Positions 1 through 8,430 of a stretch of DNA of 64,000 nucleotides are shown here, one piece after another. The notes beneath the pieces are model-generated. The model was not told the DNA's origin. It did no database searches and worked only from the letters and a program-made list of their open reading frames with translations. This DNA comes from Aurantiacibacter zhengii (GTDB taxonomy: Bacteria > Pseudomonadota > Alphaproteobacteria > Sphingomonadales > Sphingomonadaceae). Position numbers and translations under genes: made by a program. Positions within the stretch are counted from its first letter, which is position 1; every line of letters begins with the position of its first letter. The DNA lies in assembly GCF_003584125.1 (NCBI RefSeq), contig NZ_QXFL01000003.1, positions 186,001 through 250,000 on the forward strand. Reading direction: 5' to 3'.

Positions 1-103
1 GAATCGACCAGGCGACGGGGCCGCCCTGTTCCATGGCTTCCATGAAACCGAACTGGGTGTTCGGCGCTTCGCCTGCGGCGGCGGCAAGAATTTCGATAAG
101 CAT
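1..103 (-). CDS. exbB: ExbB/TolQ proton channel subunit, 5' end only
   Basis: Only the first 34 codons are inside the window; the rest lies beyond base 1. The protein starts MLIEILAAAAGEAPNTQFGF, the usual opening of sphingomonad ExbB, an inner-membrane protein of the ExbB-ExbD motor that energises TonB. The start ATG (101-103) has a purine-rich GAAGAGGAC about 10 bases upstream. It lies 37 bases downstream of tonB on the same strand, so the two are probably one tonB-exbB operon. The context makes ExbB more likely than TolQ or MotA, but the diagnostic transmembrane part is not visible. Confidence 0.75.
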   Translation of the reverse strand, partial: MLIEILAAAAGEAPNTQFGFMEAMEQGGPVAWSI

Positions 104-140
104 GCGATTTAAGTCCTCTTCCTAGAGAAAATCTGTTCGA

Positions 141-821
141 TCAGTTGATCTGGTAAACGATGTTGGTCGCCCAGCTGCCCGTCGTCGGGCGTCCGGCGTC
201 GTCCAGAGCCGGGTTGAACCGGGCATAGCGCGTGATGTCATCACAGGCGGCCTGATCCAGCGTCGGATCGGCTGCACGGGTGACCCGGCACGAGGACACG
301 CGTCCATCGGGCCCGACGGTCACGCTGACACCGACCGTACCCTCGATCTCGCGGCGAAGCGCGCGGGACGGGTAGTTTTCGATGATGCGACGCGTCCAGC
401 GGGCCTGGCCGTCCGGCGAAGCCGGGCGTGCCTGCGAAGGCGGCGGCGGCGGTGCTGGCGGCGGTGCCGGCGGTGCAGCCGGTGCCGGCGGCGGAACCCG
501 CAGTGCCGGGGGTGCCGGCGGCGGAATGTTCGGCTGCGTACGGATCTGCGGCGGCGCTGGCGATATGTTCATCGGCGGCGGCGGCGCGACAGGCGGCGGC
601 GGTGCGACTTCCTGTTCCGGCGGCGGGGGCGGTGGCTCCTCCTCCGGCTCCGGTGGTTCCGGCTCCTCGATATCCACGGTGGTCACCCGCTCTGCAATTT
701 CCTTCACCGCCGAAATGGCGAGCCCGGAAATGAGCAAATAGCCAACTGCCACGTGGATGAGGGCAACGATGACAATCGAAACAATTCGACTGCCGCTCAT
801 TTCTTGGTCAGCGTAAGCCAT
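141..821 (-). CDS. tonB: TonB energy-transducing protein
   Basis: 226 residues. It couples the inner-membrane proton motive force to outer-membrane TonB-dependent receptors across the periplasm. Layout: short cytoplasmic N-terminus, one membrane anchor at about residues 12-36, a long Pro/Glu-rich spacer at about 50-130 with repeated PPPP tracts, and a C-terminal TonB domain at about 140-226 with the YPSRALRREIEGTVGVSVTV segment and a late WATNIVYQ strand. Two cysteines in the C-terminal domain (near SSCRVTR and QAACDD) may form a disulfide. exbB follows 37 bases downstream on the same strand. The family call is firm; which receptors it serves cannot be told. Confidence 0.93.
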   Translation of the reverse strand: MAYADQEMSGSRIVSIVIVALIHVAVGYLLISGLAISAVKEIAERVTTVDIEEPEPPEPEEEPPPPPPEQEVAPPPPVAPPPPMNISPAPPQIRTQPNIPPPAPPALRVPPPAPAAPPAPPPAPPPPPSQARPASPDGQARWTRRIIENYPSRALRREIEGTVGVSVTVGPDGRVSSCRVTRAADPTLDQAACDDITRYARFNPALDDAGRPTTGSWATNIVYQIN

Positions 822-1200
822 CCAGTCCCTTCACTCCGTTTTTCGTCCGGCCGAATCGAAACGACCCGACCCGTCTGAGACTACCCGGAACACGCCCGGA
901 CGATCCCGCATGAATAGTATGCCTACCGTTTGATACCTTGTGACATCGACCCGACACAACAGAAAATGTGCCAAAAACGTCACAGCAGGAAATTTTCTAT
1001 CTTTTTCCCGGACAGACTTGGGCGGCTCTTAACGGGCCTGACGGGCTGGGGCAAACCCTTTGTTGATTAAGCGCCGATTCACCGTCGCTCGTCTGTCATG
1101 CGCAAAAGTGCGGACCCGCGCGTGCGCTTCACGCATTGTCGAGATGCAAGACGGCGCGCATAAGGCCGCGCGCAAGACCGGACTTGCCGGAAGGAAAAGC
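822..1200. other. Divergent intergenic region between tonB and an exported-protein gene
   Basis: About 380 bases without a gene. It should hold the promoter of the tonB operon (leftward) and of the exported-protein gene (rightward). The stretch 905-1010 is clearly richer in A and T than its surroundings. I could not pick a convincing -35/-10 pair or a Fur-type operator. An open frame continues upstream of 1201 in phase with the next gene, but it lacks a ribosome site and its residues do not look like a protein start. Confidence 0.4.
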
Positions 1201-2079
1201 ATGCCGATGCCATCACCTGTCACCCCCGCCAAGACGCTGCTTGCAGGCCTGCTGGCGGTTGCCACTCCCGCCTGTGTCTCCGCAGGCCCCACCATGTCGC
1301 AGGACGCTGCCCCGGTGGAACTGCCAGCGTCGCAGGCGCCCACCTATGCCGACCTGGTGACCATGGCGACCCAATCCGATACCGTCGCGGTGGTAGCGGT
1401 GGAGGATCAGATCGCCTTCCCGCCAGAGCGCGCGCCCAACGTGGAGCCGGGCAAGGTCCGTCTGTACATAGAGGCGCTGACACGAAGCCTGCTCATCGCG
1501 CCCCAGGGTGTTGGCAGCGAACTGGTTTTCGTGGTGGACCAACGACGCGATGCCGATGGCGATGCGCCCGACCTGGAAGAGCGTAGCTTCGTTATCTTCG
1601 GCGATCTTTCGCGCAGTCAGCCGGGCGCAATCCAGCTTCTATCGTCCGATTCCATGCTGCCGGCGGGGCCGCAGATAGAGGCGCGCGTGCGGCGCGTGCT
1701 GACCCAGCTTGCCGCCGCCGACGCCCCGCCCGCCATTACCGGTGTGCGCGACGTGATTTCCGTGCCGGGCAACCTGGCGGGGGAATCCGAAACCCAGATG
1801 TTCGTGGAGACAGAGGATGGTACGCCCGTTTCGCTATCGGTAATCCGCCGGCCCGGCATGGCGCCCGAATGGGGCGTCTCGCTGGGTGAACTGGTCGATT
1901 CCTCTGCCCGCTCGCCCGAACCCGAATCGCTGCTGTGGTTCCAGTTCGCCTGCTTCCTGCCCCGCGAGCTGCCTGGCGATTCGTTCCTCCAGAACGACCG
2001 CGCCTCGCAGAGACAGGCGCGCGAGGACTACGCCTTCATCCTTGCCCAGCTCGGACCCTGCGAGCGCCGCTTTACCTGA
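1201..2079 (+). CDS. Conserved exported protein of unknown function
   Basis: 292 residues from the ATG at 1201, preceded by AAGGA with a 5-base gap. I chose this start because it opens a signal peptide (MPMPSPVTPAKTLLAGLLAV, then small residues to an ACVSAGP cleavage region); in-frame codons further upstream give an implausible basic leader. The mature protein has no repeats or membrane segments and two late cysteines (FACFLP, GPCERRF) that could pair in the periplasm. I do not recognise a catalytic motif. It lies 81 bases upstream of hom on the same strand without an obvious terminator. Function unknown. Confidence 0.7.
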   Translation: MPMPSPVTPAKTLLAGLLAVATPACVSAGPTMSQDAAPVELPASQAPTYADLVTMATQSDTVAVVAVEDQIAFPPERAPNVEPGKVRLYIEALTRSLLIAPQGVGSELVFVVDQRRDADGDAPDLEERSFVIFGDLSRSQPGAIQLLSSDSMLPAGPQIEARVRRVLTQLAAADAPPAITGVRDVISVPGNLAGESETQMFVETEDGTPVSLSVIRRPGMAPEWGVSLGELVDSSARSPEPESLLWFQFACFLPRELPGDSFLQNDRASQRQAREDYAFILAQLGPCERRFT

Positions 2080-2160
2080 CCCAAGCAGGTCTGCTCTGGC
2101 CAAGCGGCGCGAGCATGCCTAACGCCTCGTCCCGCAACTGACACGAGCAACGGGAAAACG

Positions 2161-3471
2161 ATGGCGGACAATCTGCGAATTGCCCTGGCGGGCCTGGGAA
2201 CCGTGGGCGCCGGTGTGCTGCGCCTGCTGGCCGAGAACGGCGACTTGATCGCCGCGCGTGCAGGCCGGGCGATAGAGGTGGTGGCGGTATCTGCCCGGGA
2301 CAGGGGCAAGGATCGCGGTGTCGACCTGTCGTCCTACGCTTGGGAAGACGACATGACAGCCTTCGCCGGGCGCGACGACGTGGACGTCGTCGTGGAACTG
2401 GTGGGCGGGTCCGATGGTCCGGCCCTGGCCCTGGCACGCAAGGCGCTGGCTGGCGGTAAGGGACTGGTCACCGCGAACAAGGCGATGGTCGCGCACCACG
2501 GCCTGGAACTGGCGCGCCTTGCCGAAGCGAGCGAAGCGCCGCTGCGTTACGAAGCGGCGGTGGCGGGCGGGATCCCTGTCATCAAGGGCCTCTCCGAAGG
2601 TGCGGCGGCCAATCGTATCGAGCGGATCTACGGCATCCTCAACGGCACATCGAACTACATTCTGTCGAAAATGGAGACCACCGGCCGCGACTTTGGCGAC
2701 GTGCTGTCCGACGCCCAGGCGCTGGGCTATGCCGAGGCCGATCCGACATTCGACATCGAAGGGGTGGATGCGGGGCACAAGCTCGCCATCCTTGCCAGCC
2801 TGGCGTTTGGCACGCAGCTGGATTTCGCCGCGGTCGACGCCAGCGGCATCAGCCGGATTCGCGCCGCCGACATCGCTCAGGCCCGTGCGCTGGGCTACGT
2901 CATCCGCCTGATCGGCCTTGCCGATTGCGACGAGCGTGACGGGACACGGCATCTCTTCCAGCGCGTCGCACCCTACCTGGTGCCCGTGCGCCATCCGCTG
3001 GCCGCGGTCGACGGGCCGACCAATGCGGTGGTGGCAGAGGGCAACCACGTTGGCCGCCTGCTGTTCCAGGGCGCGGGTGCTGGCGATGGCCCTACCGCAA
3101 GCGCCGTGGTGGCAGACCTGGTAGACATTGCGCGCGGCAATCGCATGGCGCCGTTTTCCCAGCCGGTCGATTCGCTGGTGGCCAGCACGCCAGCCGATCC
3201 GGGTGACCGACGCAACCGCGCCTATGTGCGCTTCACCGTGGCGGACCGTGCCGGAGTGCTGGCCGAAATCACCGCCGCCATGCGCGATGCGGGGGTTTCC
3301 ATCGAGAGCATGATCCAGCACGGCCACCCGGAGGATGGCGGCGAGGAGCCTGTGCTGGTGGCGATCGTCACCCACGAAGGCCCGGAAAGCGGCGTAGCCC
3401 GCGCGCTGGAACTGCTCGAAGGCTCTCCCGCGTTGGTGGACGAGCCGCTGGTGATGCGCCTCGTCGGCTAG
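2161..3471 (+). CDS. hom: Homoserine dehydrogenase
   Basis: 436 residues, the usual length for the ACT-containing type. It reduces L-aspartate-4-semialdehyde to L-homoserine with NAD(P)H, the branch point to threonine and methionine. The N-terminal Rossmann fold shows GLGTVGAG at about residues 11-18; the catalytic domain has TANKAMVA (about 104-111) and the GILNGTSNYIL signature (about 158-168) followed by ALGYAEADPTFDIEGVDAGH. The last 80 or so residues (FTVADRAGVLAEITAAMRDA onward) form an ACT domain, typical of threonine feedback control. Its stop overlaps by 4 bases the stop of the convergent gene on the other strand. Confidence 0.96.
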   Translation: MADNLRIALAGLGTVGAGVLRLLAENGDLIAARAGRAIEVVAVSARDRGKDRGVDLSSYAWEDDMTAFAGRDDVDVVVELVGGSDGPALALARKALAGGKGLVTANKAMVAHHGLELARLAEASEAPLRYEAAVAGGIPVIKGLSEGAAANRIERIYGILNGTSNYILSKMETTGRDFGDVLSDAQALGYAEADPTFDIEGVDAGHKLAILASLAFGTQLDFAAVDASGISRIRAADIAQARALGYVIRLIGLADCDERDGTRHLFQRVAPYLVPVRHPLAAVDGPTNAVVAEGNHVGRLLFQGAGAGDGPTASAVVADLVDIARGNRMAPFSQPVDSLVASTPADPGDRRNRAYVRFTVADRAGVLAEITAAMRDAGVSIESMIQHGHPEDGGEEPVLVAIVTHEGPESGVARALELLEGSPALVDEPLVMRLVG

Positions 3472-3896
3472 TCCGCGGGATCATTCTCCACTTCGCTCAC
3501 CCGCGCGGCATCTTCCGCGCTCAGCGGCTCCGGGAATGCAGTGGTGTCCACCAAGGGCAACGGCGGAGGCGGCCGGCCCAGCTTGGGACAAAGACTGAGC
3601 GGCGGCGCGTGGACGCAAGGCGGCAGAGTGCTGACATCCGGGGGAATGAGCAGACCCCTGTCTCCATCGATCGGCGGCGGCAAGGGCGACATGTATCGCT
3701 CGGACTGCACCCGTTCCCGGCAAACCAGGATCGTGCCATCGTCCTGCACCGTATCTTCGCACGCCTTATCCTCCAGCAGAACACGTGGGGCATCCTCGTT
3801 CACCGGTTCGGCATCGACGGGTCTGTAGACCTGCTGCGCCTGCGCTTTGGAAGCGAGGCAGGCGGCCACCAGGGCAGCGATGCCACGCACCGTCAC
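3468..3896 (-). CDS. Secreted proline-rich protein, paralogue of its upstream neighbour
   Basis: 142 residues with a GTG start that directly follows the TGA of the upstream gene (TGAGTG), so the two are probably translationally coupled. A signal peptide covers about residues 1-20 (ending SKAQA). The mature part shares an ordered set of short motifs with the neighbour at 3897-4382: YRPVDAEP near the N-terminus, a Cys...Cys pair in KACEDTVQDDGTILVCRE, YMSPLPPPIDGDR, and FPEPLSAEDAARV near the end. No known catalytic domain is visible. The pair looks like a tandem duplication of a small periplasmic protein family; function unknown. Confidence 0.72.
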   Translation of the reverse strand: MTVRGIAALVAACLASKAQAQQVYRPVDAEPVNEDAPRVLLEDKACEDTVQDDGTILVCRERVQSERYMSPLPPPIDGDRGLLIPPDVSTLPPCVHAPPLSLCPKLGRPPPPLPLVDTTAFPEPLSAEDAARVSEVENDPAD

Positions 3897-4382
3897 TCAG
3901 TCATCGTCCGACAGGTCTATCGGCACTCGCTCGCCCGTGGATGCCTCGGTCTCCCGTGTGCCCTCTGTCTCGACAGCGTAAACGGCGGCCGCGTCCTCTT
4001 CGCTCAACGGTTCGGGGAAGGCGGTCATGTCGATCAGCGGCGGATAGGGCGGGACGGAGCCCAGCCGCATGCAGCCCAGCGATTCGCCCTGCGTTACCCA
4101 GCACGGCGGTTCGGTAAGGCCGGGAATGACCCTTCGGTCGGACTGCACGGGGCGCGGCAGGGGCGAGAGATAGCGATCCGCTTCCTCCAGTTCGCGGCAA
4201 ACGACGATAGCCCCATCCTCGCGCACTTCCTCCTCGCATGGCTTGGCTTCCACCAGCGGCACGGGCGCGTCGTTATTGGCCTCGCTGGCGAAATCGCTGG
4301 GACCGTAGACGTCCTGCGCCATCGCCGGTGCGGTGATGGCCAGAGGCGATAAAAAGAGCGCAAGCCGCCTCGACAATGTCAT
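3897..4382 (-). CDS. Secreted protein, first gene of a tandem paralogous pair
   Basis: 161 residues with a signal peptide ending near APAMAQD. It contains the same motif order as the following gene: DVYGPSDF, PCEEEVREDGAIVVCRE with a cysteine pair, YLSPLPRPVQSDR, and FPEPLSEEDAAAV. Two extra cysteines sit in PPCWVTQGESLGC. The C-terminus is acidic. The start ATG is 63 bases from the divergent glpX start, so the gap 4383-4445 must hold both promoters. I do not recognise the family. The repeated cysteine pair suggests a disulfide-stabilised envelope protein, which is inference only. Confidence 0.7.
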   Translation of the reverse strand: MTLSRRLALFLSPLAITAPAMAQDVYGPSDFASEANNDAPVPLVEAKPCEEEVREDGAIVVCRELEEADRYLSPLPRPVQSDRRVIPGLTEPPCWVTQGESLGCMRLGSVPPYPPLIDMTAFPEPLSEEDAAAVYAVETEGTRETEASTGERVPIDLSDDD

Positions 4383-4445
4383 CCCCCCGACCTAAGCGCC
4401 CAAGCCAATCATGGTCCGACATTCAGATGGGAGCCTGAATTACCT

Positions 4446-5435
4446 ATGAACTCCGATAATTCCGCCAAGAGCGTGCTCGACCGCGTCCTCGTCATGGAAC
4501 TGGTGCGCGTCACCGAAGCTGCTGCCATCGCCGCATCGGACCTGATCGGTCGCGGTGACGAAAAGGCCGCTGATGCCGCCGCCGTGGAGGCCATGCGCAA
4601 GAGCTTTGATACTCTCTACATCGACGGCACCGTGGTGATCGGCGAGGGGGAGCGGGACGAGGCACCCATGCTCTATATCGGCGAGAAGGTGGGCGGCGCG
4701 CCCGGCAAGGGACCGAAGATCGACATTGCGCTTGATCCGCTGGAGGGCACCACCATAACCGCCAAAGCCGGGCCGAACGCGCTGGCCGTGCTGGCGGCTG
4801 CCGAGGAAGGCTGCCTGCTGAACGCGCCCGATGTCTACATGGACAAGATAGCCGTTGGTCCCGGTTACCCCGAGGACGTGATCGACCTGGCGAAAACGCC
4901 GACCCAGAACGTCGAGGCCGTCGCCAAGGCCAAGGGCGTCGAGCCCAAGGACCTCATCGTCTGCGTGCTCGACCGTCCGCGCCATGCGGAACTGATCGCC
5001 GAACTGCGCGGCATCGGCTGCGGCGTGGTGCTGATCGGCGACGGCGACGTGGCCGGCGTGATCGCCACGACGGACCAGGACACCACCATCGACATCTACA
5101 TGGGTTCCGGCGGCGCGCCCGAAGGAGTGCTGGCCGCCGCTGCCCTGCGCTGCGTGGGCGGCCAGTTCAACGGCCGCCTGCTGTTCCGCAACGACGATGA
5201 GCGCAAGCGCGCCCGCAAGTGGGGGATCGAGGACCTCGACCGCATCTACAAGCTGCACGACCTTGCCAAGGGTGACTGCATCTTCGCGGCGACCGGCGTC
5301 ACCAGCGGATCGCTGCTTGACGGCGTGAAGCGCATCAAGCGTCCCAATGGCGAGCGGATCATGACCACCGAGAGCGTGGTGATGCGCGCCAGCAGCGGTA
5401 CCGTGCGCTGGGTGCGGGCCGAGCACCGTATCTAG
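4446..5435 (+). CDS. glpX: Class II fructose-1,6-bisphosphatase
   Basis: 329 residues, the normal GlpX length. It hydrolyses fructose 1,6-bisphosphate to fructose 6-phosphate with Mg or Mn in gluconeogenesis; in some bacteria it also takes sedoheptulose bisphosphate. Signatures: GTVVIGEGERDEAPML (about 60-75), the metal-binding DPLEGTT (about 99-105), and AAALRCVGGQFNGRL (about 230-244). The start follows GGGAG at a rather long distance. It is followed 19 bases later by a membrane-protein gene and may be cotranscribed with it. In many alphaproteobacteria glpX lies next to hom, which matches the position here. Confidence 0.95.
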   Translation: MNSDNSAKSVLDRVLVMELVRVTEAAAIAASDLIGRGDEKAADAAAVEAMRKSFDTLYIDGTVVIGEGERDEAPMLYIGEKVGGAPGKGPKIDIALDPLEGTTITAKAGPNALAVLAAAEEGCLLNAPDVYMDKIAVGPGYPEDVIDLAKTPTQNVEAVAKAKGVEPKDLIVCVLDRPRHAELIAELRGIGCGVVLIGDGDVAGVIATTDQDTTIDIYMGSGGAPEGVLAAAALRCVGGQFNGRLLFRNDDERKRARKWGIEDLDRIYKLHDLAKGDCIFAATGVTSGSLLDGVKRIKRPNGERIMTTESVVMRASSGTVRWVRAEHRI

Positions 5436-5454
5436 GCCAGATCAGGGTCAGCCA

Positions 5455-6018
5455 ATGGCAGGAATAAAAGTCAGGACATTTCGCGTTTCGCCCCTTGGCC
5501 TCTCGGTCATCGGCGGGGTGGTGCTGCTGGCGATTGTCGCCGTGCCTGTCCTGCTGCTGTTCGGCGCTGCCGAGTTCAGCGTGTGGGCGCTGGGCTGGAT
5601 ACCCGACCTGATCGGCGCTGCGGCGCTGGTGTCCCTCGCCCTTGTCCCGCTCGCGTTCATCCCGGCAACCCGCGCACTGGCGAGCGGCCTGTTCGGATTC
5701 GCCTCGCTCCTGTTCGGGATCAGCCTCTGGCTCTATGCGCTGGCCTCGACCTATATCGAGTGGGGAATGCTCGGCGTCATCCTGGGCGTGCTGCTGGCAG
5801 GCATCGGCGTGGTGTTCACCGGGATACTGGCCGCGCTGTTCTCTGCCAGCTGGGGCGTGCTGGGCAATATCGCCGTGCTCCTTGCGCTGAGCGTGGCGAC
5901 GCGTTTCGCCGCCAGCTTCCTGCGCGCCGCCGCGGCGCGCGATCTGCTGCGCAAGAGGACGCAGGAAAACCCCTCGGAAGCGATCATCGACCAGCCCGGA
6001 GCCGACGATCGTCGTTGA
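5455..6018 (+). CDS. Small integral membrane protein, unknown function
   Basis: 187 residues, mostly hydrophobic. About five membrane-spanning stretches can be seen: residues 13-36, 42-66, 75-98, 102-128 and 130-150. The C-terminal 35 residues are charged and probably cytoplasmic (RDLLRKRTQENPSEA). It starts 19 bases after glpX on the same strand. No transporter or enzyme signature is recognisable. Codon use resembles its neighbours, so there is no sign of recent transfer. Function unknown. Confidence 0.72.
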   Translation: MAGIKVRTFRVSPLGLSVIGGVVLLAIVAVPVLLLFGAAEFSVWALGWIPDLIGAAALVSLALVPLAFIPATRALASGLFGFASLLFGISLWLYALASTYIEWGMLGVILGVLLAGIGVVFTGILAALFSASWGVLGNIAVLLALSVATRFAASFLRAAAARDLLRKRTQENPSEAIIDQPGADDRR

Positions 6019-6097
6019 GGCGGTTGCATGGGCTTTGTGCCCCGCCAAAAGCGGCCAGTCTGCTAACGACCCCATAGCGGTCATTCGAGTCCGGGCT

Positions 6098-6430
6098 ATG
6101 ATCGACAACATGGACAGAAGAACGCGGAATACTTTTGTCATTGCGTTCGGCCTAATCTTGTCGGCTTGCGTGCGCCCTTCTCCCAGCGGGGACAGAGAAG
6201 GCATAACGCAGACCGAGGCAGACAATATTTCTGACAGTTGCCATGCACCGAGAGAGTGGACGAGTGTCCAAGGGTCGGACGTCTATTTCCAACCACAGGT
6301 TGGACCTGACAGCGGTTCTGCAGACTACGATGCTGCTGCATGTGTTCTCCAAAGCCTCAAGAATGCCGGTGCGACGGAATTTTGGGGCTTTGGTAACGAC
6401 AAAGTGCCTAGTGGCGAAGAGATGAACTAG
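6098..6430 (+). CDS. Putative small lipoprotein
   Basis: About 110 residues. The N-terminus has basic residues (DRRTRN), a hydrophobic stretch and a lipobox-like ILSAC, so a lipid-anchored envelope protein is likely. The start could be the ATG at 6098 or the one at 6110; neither has a good ribosome site. Three further cysteines occur in the mature part. The composition is less GC-rich than its neighbours, with codons such as TTT, ATT and CTA. It may have been acquired, or it may be a decaying gene. No homologue is recognised. Confidence 0.5.
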   Translation: MIDNMDRRTRNTFVIAFGLILSACVRPSPSGDREGITQTEADNISDSCHAPREWTSVQGSDVYFQPQVGPDSGSADYDAAACVLQSLKNAGATEFWGFGNDKVPSGEEMN

Positions 6431-6433
6431 AGG

Positions 6434-6483
6434 CCAATGTCCGCTTTCCACCCCATTCCAGAAGTTCGGCAATGTCCGTTTTC
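6434..6483 (+). repeat. Two direct copies of a short AATGTCCG motif
   Basis: CAATGTCCGCTTTC at about 6435-6448 and CAATGTCCGTTTTC at about 6470-6483 are the same 14-mer with one difference, 35 bases apart, directly after the stop of the small lipoprotein gene. The motif resembles dispersed non-coding repeats common in sphingomonad genomes, but I recall that only generally and cannot count copies here. Confidence 0.45.
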
Positions 6484-6509
6484 TATCTTGGCCTCCTAGG
6501 TAAGCGCGG

Positions 6510-6613
6510 GCTCGGTCGGCGCCCAGCCGACCGCAAGGGCGAACGCGCGCCCGCAGCGGGCGCGTAGCGTAGCGGAGCGCGTCTAGCGAGGACGCTCCGA
6601 CGGAGGTCGGAGC
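6510..6613 (+). repeat. Intergenic palindromic repeat (copy A) upstream of prs
   Basis: The reverse complement of about 6525-6598 aligns with 37401-37490 inside the GTA cluster. Shared blocks, in order, are CGTCCTCGCTAGA(C/T)GCGCT, GCGCCCGCTGCGGGCG, CGTTCG and CCTTGCGG. An added perfect hairpin lies at 6594-6613 (GCTCCGAC, loop GGAG, GTCGGAGC). The rest of the 6431-6713 gap has no gene; it must contain the prs promoter, which I could not place. Confidence 0.65.
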
Positions 6614-6713
6614 GAAAAGCAAACACTCGCGCAAAACAACGGGCCTCCACGTTGCAATTCCATGACTCTCGGCTAGGGCGGACCCGTCCGTATCGCCTGA
6701 GGGATTCGCATCC

Positions 6714-7649
6714 ATGAAAATCATGTCCGGCAATTCCAACCTGCCGCTCGCCCGTGCCATTGCCGGCTATCTCGAAGTCCCCCTCACCGACGCCAGCGTC
6801 CGCCGCTTCGCCGACGAGGAGGTGTTCATCGAGATTCACGAAAACGTGCGCGGGGAGGACGTGTTCATCGTCCAGTCCACCAGCTTCCCGGCGAACGACA
6901 ACCTGATGGAATTGCTGATCGGGATCGACGCGCTGCGCCGCGCGTCTGCCAAGCGCATCACTGCCGTCGTGCCCTACTTCGGCTATGCCCGGCAGGACCG
7001 GAAGCCCGGCCCGCGCACGCCGATCTCGGCCAAGCTGGTCGCCAACCTGATTACCGAGGCAGGGGCAGACCGCGTGCTGGCGGTGGACCTGCACGCGGGG
7101 CAGATCCAGGGCTTCTTCGATATTCCCACCGACAACCTCTACGCCGCGCCCACCATGGCTGCCGATATCCAGGCGCGTTACGGCGACGGGGACCTGATGG
7201 TCGTGTCTCCCGATGTGGGCGGCGTGGTGCGCGCCCGCGCTCTGGCCAAGCGGCTGGACAACGCCCCGCTCGCCATCGTCGACAAACGGCGCGACCGCCC
7301 GGGCGAGAGCGAGGTGATGAACATCATCGGCGATGTGAAGGGCCGCGCCTGCATCTTGATCGACGATATAGTCGATTCGGGCGGCACCCTGTGCAACGCG
7401 GCGCAGGCGCTGCTGGATCAGGGCGCGAAATCGGTGACGGCCTATATCACCCACGGCGTGCTGTCGGGCGGCGCGGTGGCCCGCGTGAACAAGTCCGCGC
7501 TGAAGGAGCTGGTGATTTCCGATTCCATCCAGCCGACCGACGCCGCGAAGGATTCCGACCGCATCCGCATCCTGCCCATCGCCCCGCTGCTGGGCGAGGC
7601 GATCCGCCGCATCGCCGACGAAAGCAGCGTTTCCAGCCTGTTCGACTGA
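6714..7649 (+). CDS. prs: Ribose-phosphate pyrophosphokinase (PRPP synthetase)
   Basis: 311 residues, the usual class I length. It makes 5-phosphoribosyl diphosphate from ribose 5-phosphate and ATP for nucleotide, histidine and tryptophan synthesis. Visible signatures: [20 protein letters not shown] (about 31-50), the catalytic [10 protein letters not shown] region (about 93-102), [12 protein letters not shown], and the PRPP-binding loop [14 protein letters not shown] (about 219-232). The next gene starts 1 base after its stop, so prs and hisN are probably cotranscribed; PRPP is the first substrate of histidine synthesis and HisN acts late in that pathway. Confidence 0.97.
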   Translation: MKIMSGNSNLPLARAIAGYLEVPLTDASVRRFADEEVFIEIHENVRGEDVFIVQSTSFPANDNLMELLIGIDALRRASAKRITAVVPYFGYARQDRKPGPRTPISAKLVANLITEAGADRVLAVDLHAGQIQGFFDIPTDNLYAAPTMAADIQARYGDGDLMVVSPDVGGVVRARALAKRLDNAPLAIVDKRRDRPGESEVMNIIGDVKGRACILIDDIVDSGGTLCNAAQALLDQGAKSVTAYITHGVLSGGAVARVNKSALKELVISDSIQPTDAAKDSDRIRILPIAPLLGEAIRRIADESSVSSLFD

Positions 7650-7650
7650 C

Positions 7651-8430
7651 GTGAACCTCGACGCCGAAATCGCCCTTGCCCACCGCCTTGCCGATGCGGC
7701 GCGGGCCGAGATCGTGCCGCTGTTTCGTTCGGGCGTGGATAGCGAGGCAAAGGACGATGCCTCGCCCGTGACGATTGCCGACCGCAACGCCGAGGAGGCG
7801 ATGCGCAAGCTTATCGAGGCGGAGTTTTCCGGCGACGGCATCCACGGCGAGGAATTCGGCGTGAAGGACGGTGTCACGGGCCGCCAGTGGGTGCTCGACC
7901 CCATCGACGGCACTACCGCCTTCCTGGCCGGTCGCCCGATCTTCGGCACGCTGATCGCGTTGCTGGTGGACGGCTTCCCGGTGCTGGGGATGCTCGACCA
8001 GCCAATTGCGGGCGAGCGCTGGCTGGGCATTGCCGGGCAAGCCACCACGTTCAACGGCAAGCGGGTCGAAACCCGGCGCTGCCGCGAGCTCTCGGCGGCC
8101 AGCATCGCCACCACCGGGCCGCACTATTTCAGCCAGACCGAGGGCGACATTTTCATGATGCTGGCGGCCAAGACCGATCACAAGCGCATGGTGATGGGCG
8201 GCGACTGCTACAATTACGCCTGCCTTGCCTCCGGTCACCTCGACATCGTGTGCGAGGCGGGGCTCAAACTGCACGATTACGCCGCACTGGTGCCTATTGT
8301 GGAAGGCGCAGGCGGGATGATGTGCGACTGGGCGGGGGAGCCTCTGCACGCTGGCAGCGACGGCAGCGTGCTGGCGTTGGGCGATCCCGCGCGGCTGGAA
8401 GACGTGCTGGAGGCGATGGGAGGCAACTGA
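7651..8430 (+). CDS. hisN: Inositol-monophosphatase-family phosphatase, probably histidinol-phosphatase
   Basis: 259 residues with a GTG start 1 base after the prs stop. The protein belongs to the Mg-dependent inositol monophosphatase superfamily: HGEEFG (about 67-72) supplies the first metal-binding glutamate, and LDPIDGTTAF (about 82-91) is the core metal site. CEAGLKLHDYAALVPIVEGAGG is the C-terminal signature, ending in the pattern of HisN rather than SuhB or CysQ. HisN removes phosphate from L-histidinol phosphate. An alternative is a broader sugar or inositol phosphatase. It overlaps the next gene by one base (TGATG). Confidence 0.8.
   Translation: MNLDAEIALAHRLADAARAEIVPLFRSGVDSEAKDDASPVTIADRNAEEAMRKLIEAEFSGDGIHGEEFGVKDGVTGRQWVLDPIDGTTAFLAGRPIFGTLIALLVDGFPVLGMLDQPIAGERWLGIAGQATTFNGKRVETRRCRELSAASIATTGPHYFSQTEGDIFMMLAAKTDHKRMVMGGDCYNYACLASGHLDIVCEAGLKLHDYAALVPIVEGAGGMMCDWAGEPLHAGSDGSVLALGDPARLEDVLEAMGGN

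Noticed and set aside
420-740. Plus-strand poly-Gly/Ala frames opposite tonB
   Set aside because: They are the complement of the proline codons in the TonB spacer and have no ribosome site.
2119-3375. A 418-codon minus-strand open frame opposite hom
   Set aside because: Same GC-bias shadow; hom has intact motifs over the full stretch.
6483-8114. A 543-codon minus-strand open frame opposite prs and hisN
   Set aside because: Shadow of two genes with complete catalytic motifs; begins in the palindromic repeat.
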